A DNA stretch of 64,000 nt from an uncultured Lachnospiraceae bacterium (GTDB lineage: Bacteria > Bacillota > Clostridia > Lachnospirales > Lachnospiraceae): assembly GCA_910586555.1 (NCBI GenBank), contig CAJUJY010000002.1, positions 57,864 to 121,863 on the forward strand, in the 5' to 3' direction. The notes beneath the pieces are model-generated. The model was not told where the DNA came from. It did no database searches and saw nothing but the letters and a program-made list of their open reading frames with translations. This document shows, in pieces, positions 17,468 to 24,663 of the stretch. Numbering within the stretch: the first letter of the stretch is position 1; each line of letters begins with the position of its first letter. A program made the translations under genes and the position numbers.

Positions 17468-17945
17468 CAATTTCTTCACCCCCAAGCTTTTTCCTTAATA
17501 TATCCCGTCCCCTGGATAACAAGGAATAGACAGTATTTTCCTTTTTGCCAAGTATTTCTCCTATTTCATGGGCTGTATAACCTTCATAATAATGCAGATA
17601 AATTACATCTTTATATCTGGCTGGAAGCGACAGCACAGCTTCAAGCACCTCCCTGTGCCCATCCGGAACCTCTGAGGCTATTTCATTTAATGTTTCAAGG
17701 GGCACTTTATTACGGCGGAAGAAATCATTAAGGAAATCTTTACAGGAATTAATAGTTACACGGAGCAGCCATGCTTTTTCATGTTCTTCATCATTAAATG
17801 GTTTATCATATAACATATATTTTAAAAATACATTCTGGAATACATCTTCTGCATCTGCCTTGTTTTTAAGATGGTAAAAACAGACATGCTGTACCATATC
17901 TGCATATTTATCAATGGCCTGGTTTACTTTTGTAATACTTTGCAT
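17460..17945 (-). CDS. ECF-type RNA polymerase sigma factor
   Basis: This 161-residue protein has sigma region 2 (KNKADAEDVFQNVFLKYM, about residues 25-75) and region 4 (LSLPARYKDVIYLHYYEGYTAHEIGEILG plus SRGRDILRKKL, about 105-155), with no region 3. This is the usual plan of group IV sigma factors. The start is the ATG preceded by AAGGAGG with 7-nt spacing. It is immediately followed by the RsgI-like anti-sigma gene with overlapping ends. The upstream His/Cys-rich secreted peptide may be a regulon member or signal partner; this is inference from position and composition. Confidence 0.9.
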   Translation of the reverse strand: MQSITKVNQAIDKYADMVQHVCFYHLKNKADAEDVFQNVFLKYMLYDKPFNDEEHEKAWLLRVTINSCKDFLNDFFRRNKVPLETLNEIASEVPDGHREVLEAVLSLPARYKDVIYLHYYEGYTAHEIGEILGKKENTVYSLLSRGRDILRKKLGGEEIDG

Positions 17946-17991
17946 TGCATGGCCTCCTTCCTATTATTATATTAGATCCAGCCTTATAAAA

Positions 17992-18020
17992 ATTATACCA
18001 GTAAATGTATTGTTAGTAAA
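17992..18020 (-). promoter_or_regulatory. Possible promoter for the sigma/anti-sigma operon
   Basis: On the minus strand TATAAT (17992-17997) lies 17 bp downstream of TTTACT (18015-18020), about 50 bp before the sigma start. The -35 is a weak match. Confidence 0.4.
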
Positions 18021-18060
18021 TATAATAGCAGTTTTATTAAGCATCAGGACAAAACCTGTT

Positions 18061-18096
18061 ATATAAAAAGGCGCATAGGATAATTCCTATACGCCT
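18061..18096 (-). terminator. Intrinsic terminator of the secreted-peptide gene
   Basis: Read on the minus strand, AGGCG-TATAGGA pairs with TCCTATG-CGCCT (18069-18096, one mismatch), followed by TTTTTATAT. It lies downstream of the small gene at 18142-18378 and separates it from the sigma operon. Confidence 0.75.
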
Positions 18097-18141
18097 GGTT
18101 CTTCTTTGCCTGTTTCCTGGCAGTAAAACACAACATGTCTT

Positions 18142-18378
18142 TTAATAATGGCATTTACCATTTTTATGGGTTTTATGATGTTTTGTACAGTAATATTTAC
18201 AACTGCTTGCCCTTTTGTGTGTTGTGTGGTGGTATGAACAGTAAGTTCCTGTGTAAGTGCTGCTATGGTGGCTTCCATGATGGCCATGCGCCATAGCAGG
18301 GACATTAAGGCTGCCAGCCAGCATAACTCCTGTTACTAATGCTATAGCAGTCTTTTTCCAGTTTTTAGAATTTTCCAT
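18142..18378 (-). CDS. Small secreted His/Cys-rich peptide
   Basis: This 78-residue protein has a clear signal peptide (WKKTAIALVTGVMLAGSLNVPAMA, cleavage near residue 30). The mature part of about 48 residues contains about 14 His and 4 Cys (HGHHGSHHSS, TYCSYHHTTHKR, CKYYCTKHHKTHK). It has a good SD (GGAGGG) and a terminator downstream. No enzyme motif is present. The composition suggests binding of Zn, Cu or Ni at the cell surface. The sigma/anti-sigma pair next to it, with a similarly His-rich extracytoplasmic tail, hints at a shared metal-related function. Confidence 0.7.
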   Translation of the reverse strand: MENSKNWKKTAIALVTGVMLAGSLNVPAMAHGHHGSHHSSTYTGTYCSYHHTTHKRASSCKYYCTKHHKTHKNGKCHY

Positions 18379-18417
18379 ATAAGATCCCTCCTGTAATTTA
18401 TAAATTTTTTACCCTTA

Positions 18418-18446
18418 TATATATATAACACGGCCCAGGGTATCAA
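18418..18446 (-). promoter_or_regulatory. Probable promoter for the secreted peptide
   Basis: On the minus strand TTGATA (18441-18446) is separated by 17 bp from TATATA (18418-18423), about 40 bp before the start codon. This looks like a housekeeping promoter and not an ECF one. Confidence 0.5.
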
Positions 18447-18571
18447 AACCTTGCATAAAAAGTAAAACTTTTTAAATTTTTTGAAAAACCAGGATAAATA
18501 CGTAAAACCTGCCAGAACCGCAGCCCAGGAAATATATATTTAAAATGCTATATTAATAAAGCAGAATAATA

Positions 18572-18601
18572 TTGTAAAAAGTCTTATAGTACTGTTATAA
18601 T
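18572..18601 (+). promoter_or_regulatory. Promoter of the tyrosine recombinase
   Basis: TTGTAA (18572-18577) is followed after 18 bp by a perfect TATAAT (18596-18601). The nearest plus-strand gene downstream is the recombinase at 18668. Confidence 0.55.
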
Positions 18602-18612
18602 TTAATTCGTGG

Positions 18613-18642
18613 CCCTTATAAAAATAAGGGTTTTATTTTTTT
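18613..18642 (+). terminator. Terminator-like hairpin in the recombinase leader
   Basis: CCCTTAT (18613-18619) pairs with ATAAGGG (18624-18630), followed by TTTTATTTTTTT. It stands between the promoter above and the recombinase start codon. It could attenuate recombinase expression, or terminate transcripts coming from further left. Confidence 0.65.
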
Positions 18643-18667
18643 AAACAATATAATGCTGGAGGGAAAT

Positions 18668-19567
18668 ATGAGGAAAATAACAGACAAACTGATAAAAAAG
18701 TTCAAGGAATACCTTTATGAAGAGGAAAAAAGCACTGCAACAGCAAGCAAGTACATATGTGATTTAAAAAAACTGGCAAAATATACAGGAAGCCAGGAGC
18801 TTACAAAGAAACTTATAATAAATTATAAAGAATATTTGCAAAACAGTGGCAAGTACAAAACAGGCAGTATAAATTCATTTATTGTAGCTGCCAACTGCTT
18901 TTTCAAATTTATGGGGTGGGAAGATTTAAAAGTGAAAACAATAAAAGTACAGAAAAAAACATTTGTTCCAGATAACAGGGATCTATCAAAAGAAGAGTAT
19001 AAAAAACTGGTAATGGCAGCAGAAAAAGCAGGTAAAATAAAACTTGCCATGATTATACAGACATTGTGCGCTATAGGGCTGCGTATAAGTGAACTTGCTT
19101 CAGTAACTGTACAAAGTGTTAATTCAGGGACAGTTACAGTCTACTGTAAAGGCAAAGAGCGCCAGATACTTATTCCAAGGCAGTTACAAGTTAAACTTTT
19201 GTACTATATACATAAAAACCAGACTAAAAACGGAGTGGTATTCTGCACCAGAAATGGAAAACCCATAGACCGCAGCAATATATGGCGTGAAATGAAATCA
19301 TTATGTAAAGAAGCAGGTGTAGAAGCAGAAAAAGTATTTCCCCATAACCTGCGGCATCTTTTTGCTAAAACGTTTTACAACACCTGTAATGATATAGCAA
19401 AGCTTGCGGATATATTAGGACATAGCAGTATTGAAACAACAAGGATTTATATAATGACAACAAGCAGGGAGTACCAGAAACAATTAGATATAATGGGACT
19501 GTCTGTTGGAAACTGGGGCATGCCAGGTAAACGGGACAAGATAAGACATAAAAAAATTACAACATAA
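18668..19567 (+). CDS. Tyrosine recombinase (Xer/invertase type), probable DNA-inversion enzyme
   Basis: I choose ATG 18668 (MRKITDKLIKKF) because GGAGGG precedes it at proper distance; an ATG 15 bp earlier does not fit. The roughly 299-residue protein has an N-terminal SAM-like core-binding domain (about 1-85) and a complete catalytic domain. Catalytic residues are Arg (AIGLRISEL), His-x-x-Arg (HNLRHLF), His (LGHSS) and the nucleophile Tyr (TRIYIMT). Size and layout match XerC/D-like invertases such as those switching fimbriae or capsules. Its stop codon lies inside the left 28-bp recombination site, and a matching inverted site lies 278 bp beyond. It is therefore the obvious candidate for the enzyme that flips the adjacent segment. 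Confidence 0.92.
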   Translation: MRKITDKLIKKFKEYLYEEEKSTATASKYICDLKKLAKYTGSQELTKKLIINYKEYLQNSGKYKTGSINSFIVAANCFFKFMGWEDLKVKTIKVQKKTFVPDNRDLSKEEYKKLVMAAEKAGKIKLAMIIQTLCAIGLRISELASVTVQSVNSGTVTVYCKGKERQILIPRQLQVKLLYYIHKNQTKNGVVFCTRNGKPIDRSNIWREMKSLCKEAGVEAEKVFPHNLRHLFAKTFYNTCNDIAKLADILGHSSIETTRIYIMTTSREYQKQLDIMGLSVGNWGMPGKRDKIRHKKITT

Positions 19568-19584
19568 GAAAAATTATGTTGTAA
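19557..19584 (+). repeat. Left dif-like recombination site (IRL)
   Basis: This 28-bp site has arms TTACAACATAA (19557-19567) and TTATGTTGTAA (19574-19584), perfect inverted copies of each other, around the 6-bp spacer GAAAAA (19568-19573). The 11-6-11 plan is that of XerC/D dif sites. The recombinase stop codon TAA is the end of the left arm, so a crossover in the spacer leaves the recombinase coding sequence intact. Confidence 0.93.
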
Positions 19585-19598
19585 CTGGAACACAAAGA

Positions 19599-19627
19599 AT
19601 AATACCACAAAACTTAAAGCTTTTCAA
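19599..19627 (-). promoter_or_regulatory. Promoter inside the invertible segment, pointing left
   Basis: On the minus strand TTGAAA (19622-19627) is separated by exactly 17 bp from TATTAT (19599-19604). Transcription would start near 19592, pass through the left site and run antisense to the recombinase 3' end. Confidence 0.7.
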
Positions 19628-19675
19628 GATGTTTTACTTTATTTTTTTATTTCCTGCCTTGTAAGTATCTTCCTT

Positions 19676-19728
19676 TTGATAGCCTGCTTTACCTGCCTGC
19701 ACCACATATAGGCAAATGCGGCTATCAA
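19676..19728 (+). terminator. Hairpin within the invertible segment
   Basis: TTGATAGCC (19676-19684) pairs perfectly with GGCTATCAA (19720-19728); TGCC/GGCA (19695-19698 with 19711-19714) can extend it inside. A short T run (TTTTAG) follows on the plus strand. It could stop read-through from the recombinase gene into the EPS operon, helping insulate the OFF state. Confidence 0.55.
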
Positions 19729-19862
19729 TTTTAGACAATAAACTACAAAATATTTTCTAAAACCATTTTCGGATAATTTGTAAAAGTATAGTTTAAATGT
19801 CTGTAAACAATGCTTTTTTGTTGTTTATAAAGTCTTTTATGAAAAAAGCCAATTTTACATAT

Positions 19863-19890
19863 CTACAACATAATTTTTCTAATGTTGTAA
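19863..19890 (+). repeat. Right dif-like recombination site (IRR)
   Basis: Arms CTACAACATAA (19863-19873) and TAATGTTGTAA (19880-19890) flank the spacer TTTTTC (19874-19879). This is the reverse complement of the left site at 26 of 28 positions, and the spacer is the exact reverse complement of GAAAAA. Opposed asymmetric spacers mean recombination between the two sites inverts the DNA between them and does not delete it. Confidence 0.92.
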
Positions 19891-19906
19891 TTGCAAATAA
19901 ACAGGC

Positions 19907-19965
19907 ACTGGAAGGATTTTAATTAGAAAGCATATTTCCAGTCTGGTTTCCTTAAATGAAACCAG
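19907..19965 (+). promoter_or_regulatory. Two adjoining hairpins in the EPS operon leader
   Basis: ACTGGAA (19907-19913) pairs with TTCCAGT (19936-19942), and CTGGTTTC (19943-19950) pairs with GAAACCAG (19958-19965). They lie between the right recombination site and the first gene of the operon. Neither is followed by a T tract. They may be leader structures that control read-through or translation. Confidence 0.4.
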
Positions 19966-20015
19966 AGGATATGTATATTTTTAAAAGAAAGCTTTGTAAA
20001 AAGGAAGGGGTGGTT

Positions 20016-21161
20016 ATGCTGCAACGGACAACAGATATTTACACAGGAGTGCATAAAGAAATTTATCTTGAATATCCATTCCACGGAAAACCTTTACTTA
20101 TAAAAGAACTGGCAGATATGTGGCTTAAGGATATTAAAAACATTATGCTCCCGTCTTCCTATGCCCGTTACAAGACACATATGGAAAAATATATTATTCC
20201 ATATGCCGGAGAGGTACAGGCAGCTCTTTTTAATGCAAATACCTTGTCGGAAATATTAACCACACTTAAGAAGAAATATTTTCTCCATGCCAGTAGTGGC
20301 AAGGAAGAGCTTCTTTCACAGTATACACTTTACCTTTTAGAAAGCATGGTACGTGCCATGTGCCGTTATGGTGCAAAAAAAGGCATAATGCCACAAGTTT
20401 CTTTTGGAAAGGCAGAATATAAGATTAAAAATAAAAAGGCAGCAATGCCCCTTTCAGAACTTGAAGTACAGCAGCTTTTATCAGTAGCAGGACAGAAGGA
20501 AACAGACTACCAGTTACAGATAATGCTTCCTTTGTATACAGGCATGGGGCTGTCAGAACTATGCGGGCTTAAGTGGGAAGATATCTGTTTTGGAAGCGGT
20601 AAAATCCATATCCATAGGAATATAATACGCATCCAGCAAAAAACTCAAAAAGAAGAAGCTACAGAAAAAATTGCTTCAAAAGATAACCCGGCTACAGTTT
20701 TTGCAGAATGTGAACTTCCAGAAAATGAATGCCGTGAATTTGTAATGCCAGAAAAACTACAGGCACTTTTAAAATCAGTCTATATAACAAAAAAACCATT
20801 AAAAGAGAGCTATGTAGCAGAAGTGGATAAAAAATCAGGCAGGAAAAGGAACGTTTCAATAGTTGAAATTGTAAAAAAAGAAGACCAGGGCACGGCCAGG
20901 ACAACCCTTGTAGAAGCAGAACCACCAGACGGCAGGACATTGCAGTACAGGCTGAAAACAGCAGGTGAAACAGCATGGATTGAAGACTTAAACTTCCAGA
21001 GGCTAAGGGATACATTTGCAATAATGTGCCTACAGGCAGGAGGGGACATCTACAGCCTGGCATATATAATGGGTGTAAGTGTAAACGCTGTGTATGATAA
21101 ATATAAATCCTGGATAATAAAGAATGACGGGTTTTTAAAAGGAATAGGGCAGGATCTTTAA
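20016..21161 (+). CDS. Degenerate tyrosine-recombinase-like protein, first gene of the EPS operon
   Basis: I favour ATG 20016 (MLQRTTDIYTG) because AAGGAAGGGG precedes it; an ATG at 19956 is open but lies in a hairpin with no SD. The roughly 381-residue protein has the integrase fold: a core-binding domain, then LYTGMGLSELCGLKWEDI and FQRLRDTFAIMCLQAGGD. The first catalytic Arg is Gly (TGMG where TGMR is usual, about residue 177). The box II His is Gln (FQRLR, near 326). The LGH His is Val (MGVSV, near 352). Only the box II Arg and a Tyr (VYDKYK) remain. It should be inactive or very weak in strand exchange, but may still bind DNA. It may regulate the switch or the operon. A charged insertion (about 210-300) is also unusual. 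Confidence 0.75.
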   Translation: MLQRTTDIYTGVHKEIYLEYPFHGKPLLIKELADMWLKDIKNIMLPSSYARYKTHMEKYIIPYAGEVQAALFNANTLSEILTTLKKKYFLHASSGKEELLSQYTLYLLESMVRAMCRYGAKKGIMPQVSFGKAEYKIKNKKAAMPLSELEVQQLLSVAGQKETDYQLQIMLPLYTGMGLSELCGLKWEDICFGSGKIHIHRNIIRIQQKTQKEEATEKIASKDNPATVFAECELPENECREFVMPEKLQALLKSVYITKKPLKESYVAEVDKKSGRKRNVSIVEIVKKEDQGTARTTLVEAEPPDGRTLQYRLKTAGETAWIEDLNFQRLRDTFAIMCLQAGGDIYSLAYIMGVSVNAVYDKYKSWIIKNDGFLKGIGQDL

Positions 21162-21204
21162 ACAGGCTGGTTACAGCTATAACATAGGAAAAGGGAAAAG
21201 GATT

Positions 21205-22434
21205 ATGGATAATAATATACAGCATGTTTTTCTTATAGGGGCTAAATCATTAGGTGCTTATGGTGGTTATGAAACATTTGTTGACAAGCTTACTGAATAC
21301 CACCAGCATAACAACAAAATTAAATATCATGTAGCATGTAAAGCCAATGGAAGCGGCTGTATGGATGAAAAAACACTTGCCGGGGTGAAAAAATTATCAA
21401 AGACAGAATTTATATACCATAATGCACATTGTTTTAAAATAAATGTCCCTGAAAGAATAGGTTCTGCACAAGCCATTTATTATGACCTGGCAGCCTTGCA
21501 TAAATCATGCAGTATTATAGAAAAAGAAAAAATTAAGAATCCAATAATATACATTATGGCCTGCCGTATTGGCCCGTTTATAAAAATGTACTATAAAAAA
21601 ATCCATAAATACGGGGGAAAAATATTCCTTAATCCTGACGGACATGAATGGAAAAGGGCAAAATGGCCTGCACCAGTAAGGAAATACTGGAAGAAATCTG
21701 AACAGGTAATGGTAAAGTATTCTGACCTGGTTATATGCGATTCAGTAAATATTGAGAAATATATCCATAAATGTTATGACGGTAAAGGAATTAACGGGAA
21801 AAACCCTGAAACTACATTTATTGCATATGGCGCTGAAACAAAGAAAAGTATATTAGCTGATAATGACAAATATTTTATGGAATGGCTTCACAGTAAAAAA
21901 ATAAAGCCAAGAGAATATTATCTGGCAGTTGGAAGGTTTGTACCAGAAAATAATTATGAAATAATGATACGGGAATTTATGAAAAGTAATACAAAAAAGG
22001 ACTTTGTTATTATTACAACAGCCGATAATAAATTCTTAAAAAAACTAGAAAACACTCTTCATTTTAAAAATGACAAAAGAATAAAATTTGCAGGTACAGT
22101 CTATAACCAGGAATTATTAAAAAAAATCAGGGAAAATGCCTATGGATATTTTCATGGACATGAAGTAGGCGGGACAAACCCAAGTTTATTAGAAGCACTT
22201 GGAAGTACAAATTTAAATTTATTATTAGATGTAAGTTTCAATCGTGAGGTTGGTGGAAATGGTGCTTTATATTGGAATCAAGAGAATAAAAATTTAAGCC
22301 AGCTCATTGACAAAGTAGATAATTTTGGAGAAGAAAAAATTAAAAAATTAGAGATAAAAGCAAAAAACCGTGTTAAAGAAAAATATACTTGGGAAAAAAT
22401 CATAAATAAATATGAAAATTTATTTTTAAATTAA
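21205..22434 (+). CDS. Glycosyltransferase, Cps2T-like (DUF1972 / GT4) rhamnosyltransferase family
   Basis: This 409-residue cytoplasmic glycosyltransferase opens with HVFLIGAKSLGAYGGYETFVDKL, typical of the DUF1972-containing Cps2T/WchF family that adds L-rhamnose as the second sugar of capsule repeat units. A GT4-type C-terminal domain follows (YYLAVGRFVPENNYE, GYFHGHEVGGTNPSLLEAL), including the donor-binding Glu region. It probably adds an early sugar to the undecaprenyl-linked intermediate. The last 80 codons are visibly more AT-rich than the first 300, as if the gene spans the border between conserved flank and variable EPS cassette. It lies 43 bp downstream of the recombinase-like gene. 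Confidence 0.85.
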   Translation: MDNNIQHVFLIGAKSLGAYGGYETFVDKLTEYHQHNNKIKYHVACKANGSGCMDEKTLAGVKKLSKTEFIYHNAHCFKINVPERIGSAQAIYYDLAALHKSCSIIEKEKIKNPIIYIMACRIGPFIKMYYKKIHKYGGKIFLNPDGHEWKRAKWPAPVRKYWKKSEQVMVKYSDLVICDSVNIEKYIHKCYDGKGINGKNPETTFIAYGAETKKSILADNDKYFMEWLHSKKIKPREYYLAVGRFVPENNYEIMIREFMKSNTKKDFVIITTADNKFLKKLENTLHFKNDKRIKFAGTVYNQELLKKIRENAYGYFHGHEVGGTNPSLLEALGSTNLNLLLDVSFNREVGGNGALYWNQENKNLSQLIDKVDNFGEEKIKKLEIKAKNRVKEKYTWEKIINKYENLFLN

Positions 22435-22490
22435 CAATAAAGTAAAAATTTTTAAAAGTGTTATAGCATAAATAAGAAAGAGGATAGATT

Positions 22491-23324
22491 ATGAATAAGA
22501 AACTAACATTAAGAGAAGTTCAGTTAGGAGCATATGAAATCCTAAAAAAAATAGCAAAAATATGTGATGATCATAAATGGAAATATTTCTTAACATATGG
22601 TTCATTGATAGGTGCATTACGTCATAATGGAATTATACCATGGGATGATGATATTGATTTAATGATGCCAAGACCCGATTACGAAGAGCTTAGGAAATAT
22701 ATGATAAGAAATTCTCAGGAGTTGTATCCATTGAAATTATTTGATAGTAAGACAGTTAAAAATTATCCACATATGATTTCGCGTATAAGCGATATGAGAT
22801 ATCATCTTATATTTGATAATGAAAAAGATTATGGTATAGGGCTTTTTATAGATATTTACCCTTTAGATGGTGTAGGTAATGATAGAAATATTGCTAATAA
22901 GCTAGTTGAAAGGACAAAGAATACAGCATCATTATGTTTTCTTACAAGCCGTAAAAGGTTTGCAATAGATAATACAGAATCTAAAATAAAAATACTCTTT
23001 AAATTTCCAGCATATTTTTGGGCAAAATTGATGGGAAATAAGCATTATATTAATAAACTTGTACATTTTTCAAAATCATTTGAATATAAAGATAGTGTTT
23101 ATGTTGCTTGTTTGGTATGGCCAGCAGGCAAAAAATATGGACGGTTTCGCGATGTATATAAAAAAGAAGTATTTGAAATCAAAAAACATAGATTTGAGGA
23201 TGAAGAATTTAATATTCCAACTGGTTATGACGAATTTCTTACTGTTACATATGGTGATTATATGACACCTCCTGATGAAACAGGCAGGAAAACACATCAT
23301 ACATATACAGCTTATAAACTATAA
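22491..23324 (+). CDS. licD: LicD-family phosphotransferase
   Basis: This 277-residue protein carries the LicD nucleotidyltransferase-fold signature YGSLIGALRHNGIIPWDDDIDLMMPR (about residues 37-62), with the DDDID metal-binding motif. In characterised members it transfers phosphocholine from CDP-choline onto a cell-surface sugar. Here the donor may differ, because the neighbouring cytidylyltransferase-like domain is fused to an aminotransferase. It is predicted cytoplasmic. SD (AGAGGA) is good. The neighbours form a likely module for making and attaching a phospho-linked substituent. Confidence 0.9.
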   Translation: MNKKLTLREVQLGAYEILKKIAKICDDHKWKYFLTYGSLIGALRHNGIIPWDDDIDLMMPRPDYEELRKYMIRNSQELYPLKLFDSKTVKNYPHMISRISDMRYHLIFDNEKDYGIGLFIDIYPLDGVGNDRNIANKLVERTKNTASLCFLTSRKRFAIDNTESKIKILFKFPAYFWAKLMGNKHYINKLVHFSKSFEYKDSVYVACLVWPAGKKYGRFRDVYKKEVFEIKKHRFEDEEFNIPTGYDEFLTVTYGDYMTPPDETGRKTHHTYTAYKL

Positions 23325-23517
23325 GTATTTGGTATATCAAATATTTTGTTGAAATTTTTAATATTCCTAAAAGGTAAAATTTGAAAATAATAAAGAAAGA
23401 TTTCTGGATTATAACATTGAATTTGTCTTACATGATATTTATAGATGATTTTAAAATTGATATGCATGTAATGAATTTTATTTAATAATTTTATAATGTA
23501 CAGATTTGGTATTGTAT
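23325..23517 (+). other. AT-rich intergenic region
   Basis: About 190 bp of very AT-rich sequence holds no open reading frame, no convincing terminator and no clear promoter. It may contain an internal promoter, but none stands out from the background. Confidence 0.5.
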
Positions 23518-24591
23518 ATGAAAATTACAATTATTGGTGGCGGAAATATTGGAACTATTATGGCAGCAGAAGCAGCATATAAAGGCCATGAAGTTACAGT
23601 ATATACATCTAAGCCTAGACTTTGGAAAAAAGAAATATCAATTTATAACGAAAAAGATAAATTGTTACTTACTGGAATTATTTCTAAAGCAACGGATTCT
23701 ATAGAAATAGCTGTTAAAAATGCAGAATACATTTGGATAACTGTACCAGCACAGTTATTCAAAAAAATAGCAGAAAAAATGTTACTGTATGTACAAGCTG
23801 GACAGAAAATTGGGATTATTCCAGGAAGTGGGGGTGCCGAGTTTGCATTTTATAAAATTATTAAAAAAGGCTGTATACTGTTTGGTTTACAACGTGTTCA
23901 TAGTATTGCCAGATTGAAGGAATATGGTAAATCTGTTTATCAGCTTGGCAGGAAAAAATTTATATTAGTTGGAGCAATTCCAACAACAAAAGTTTTTGAT
24001 ATATGTAGTACAATGGAAGATATTTTTGATATGCCTTGTTGCATGCTAGATAATTACTTGTCTGTTACGCTTACACCATCAAATCAGATTTTACATACTT
24101 CACGTTTATATTCATTATTTAAAAATTATAAACATGGAGATACTTATTTAAAAAATTTTCTATTTTATGAAGAATGGACAAATGATTCGTCACAAATACT
24201 TATTGCATGTGATAAAGAATTGCAGGAAATTTGTAAAACTATTCCATTAGAATTAAGTTCTGTTATATCTTTACAGGATTATTATGAAAGTTGGACTGTG
24301 GAAACAATGACAAAAAAAATTAAGAGTATTGAAGCATTTAAAGGTTTACCTTCTCCAATGAAAAAAACGGGTACAGGCTGGATTCCGAATTTTTATTCTA
24401 GATACTTTACAGCCGATTTTTCATTTGGTTTAAAAATTATAAAAGATATAGCTAAAATGTTTTATGTAGAAGTTCCATATATTAATATTATATGGAATTG
24501 GTATAAAAATATTACATTAGAATATGATATTGAATATTTTAATATATGCTTAACTAAAAATGAATTTATAAAAATATATAAATTCATATAA
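23518..24591 (+). CDS. Opine (octopine/nopaline)-dehydrogenase-like NAD(P) enzyme
   Basis: I start at ATG 23518 (MKITIIGGGNIG); a TTG 12 bp earlier is open. The roughly 357-residue protein begins with a Rossmann motif (GGGNIGTIMA), then IWITVPAQLF and GIIPGSGGAEF, and ends with a helical domain of the octopine/nopaline dehydrogenase type (TPSNQILHTSRLY, with the His typical of the family). Such enzymes reductively join an amino acid to an alpha-keto acid, or oxidise related substrates. Inside an EPS cluster it could make an opine-like substituent for the glycan. The substrate cannot be read from sequence. Confidence 0.8.
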   Translation: MKITIIGGGNIGTIMAAEAAYKGHEVTVYTSKPRLWKKEISIYNEKDKLLLTGIISKATDSIEIAVKNAEYIWITVPAQLFKKIAEKMLLYVQAGQKIGIIPGSGGAEFAFYKIIKKGCILFGLQRVHSIARLKEYGKSVYQLGRKKFILVGAIPTTKVFDICSTMEDIFDMPCCMLDNYLSVTLTPSNQILHTSRLYSLFKNYKHGDTYLKNFLFYEEWTNDSSQILIACDKELQEICKTIPLELSSVISLQDYYESWTVETMTKKIKSIEAFKGLPSPMKKTGTGWIPNFYSRYFTADFSFGLKIIKDIAKMFYVEVPYINIIWNWYKNITLEYDIEYFNICLTKNEFIKIYKFI

Positions 24592-24663
24592 TATAAAAAT
24601 ACAAACACATTAAATATTATAAATTTTAGCAAATTAGTAAAATATTAGAGGTGAAACAAAATA

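Larger units (their letters stand above)
19585..19862. mobile_element. Invertible 278-bp DNA segment (promoter switch)
   Basis: The segment is bounded by two 28-bp sites in inverted orientation. It contains no open reading frame. It contains a consensus-like promoter reading left (see 19599-19627) and an internal hairpin (19676-19728). After inversion, the promoter's -10 would move to about 19843-19848 and the transcript would start near 19856, reading right into the gene at 20016 and the EPS operon. In the orientation given, the promoter reads into the 3' end of the recombinase gene as antisense. I see no comparably good rightward promoter in the segment, so the deposited orientation is probably OFF for the EPS operon. 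Confidence 0.85.

Noticed and set aside
19781..19831. Rightward promoter in the invertible segment (TTGTAA or TGTAAA with TATAAA)
   Set aside because: Spacing and elements match poorly compared with the leftward TTGAAA-17-TATTAT; kept as background AT sequence.
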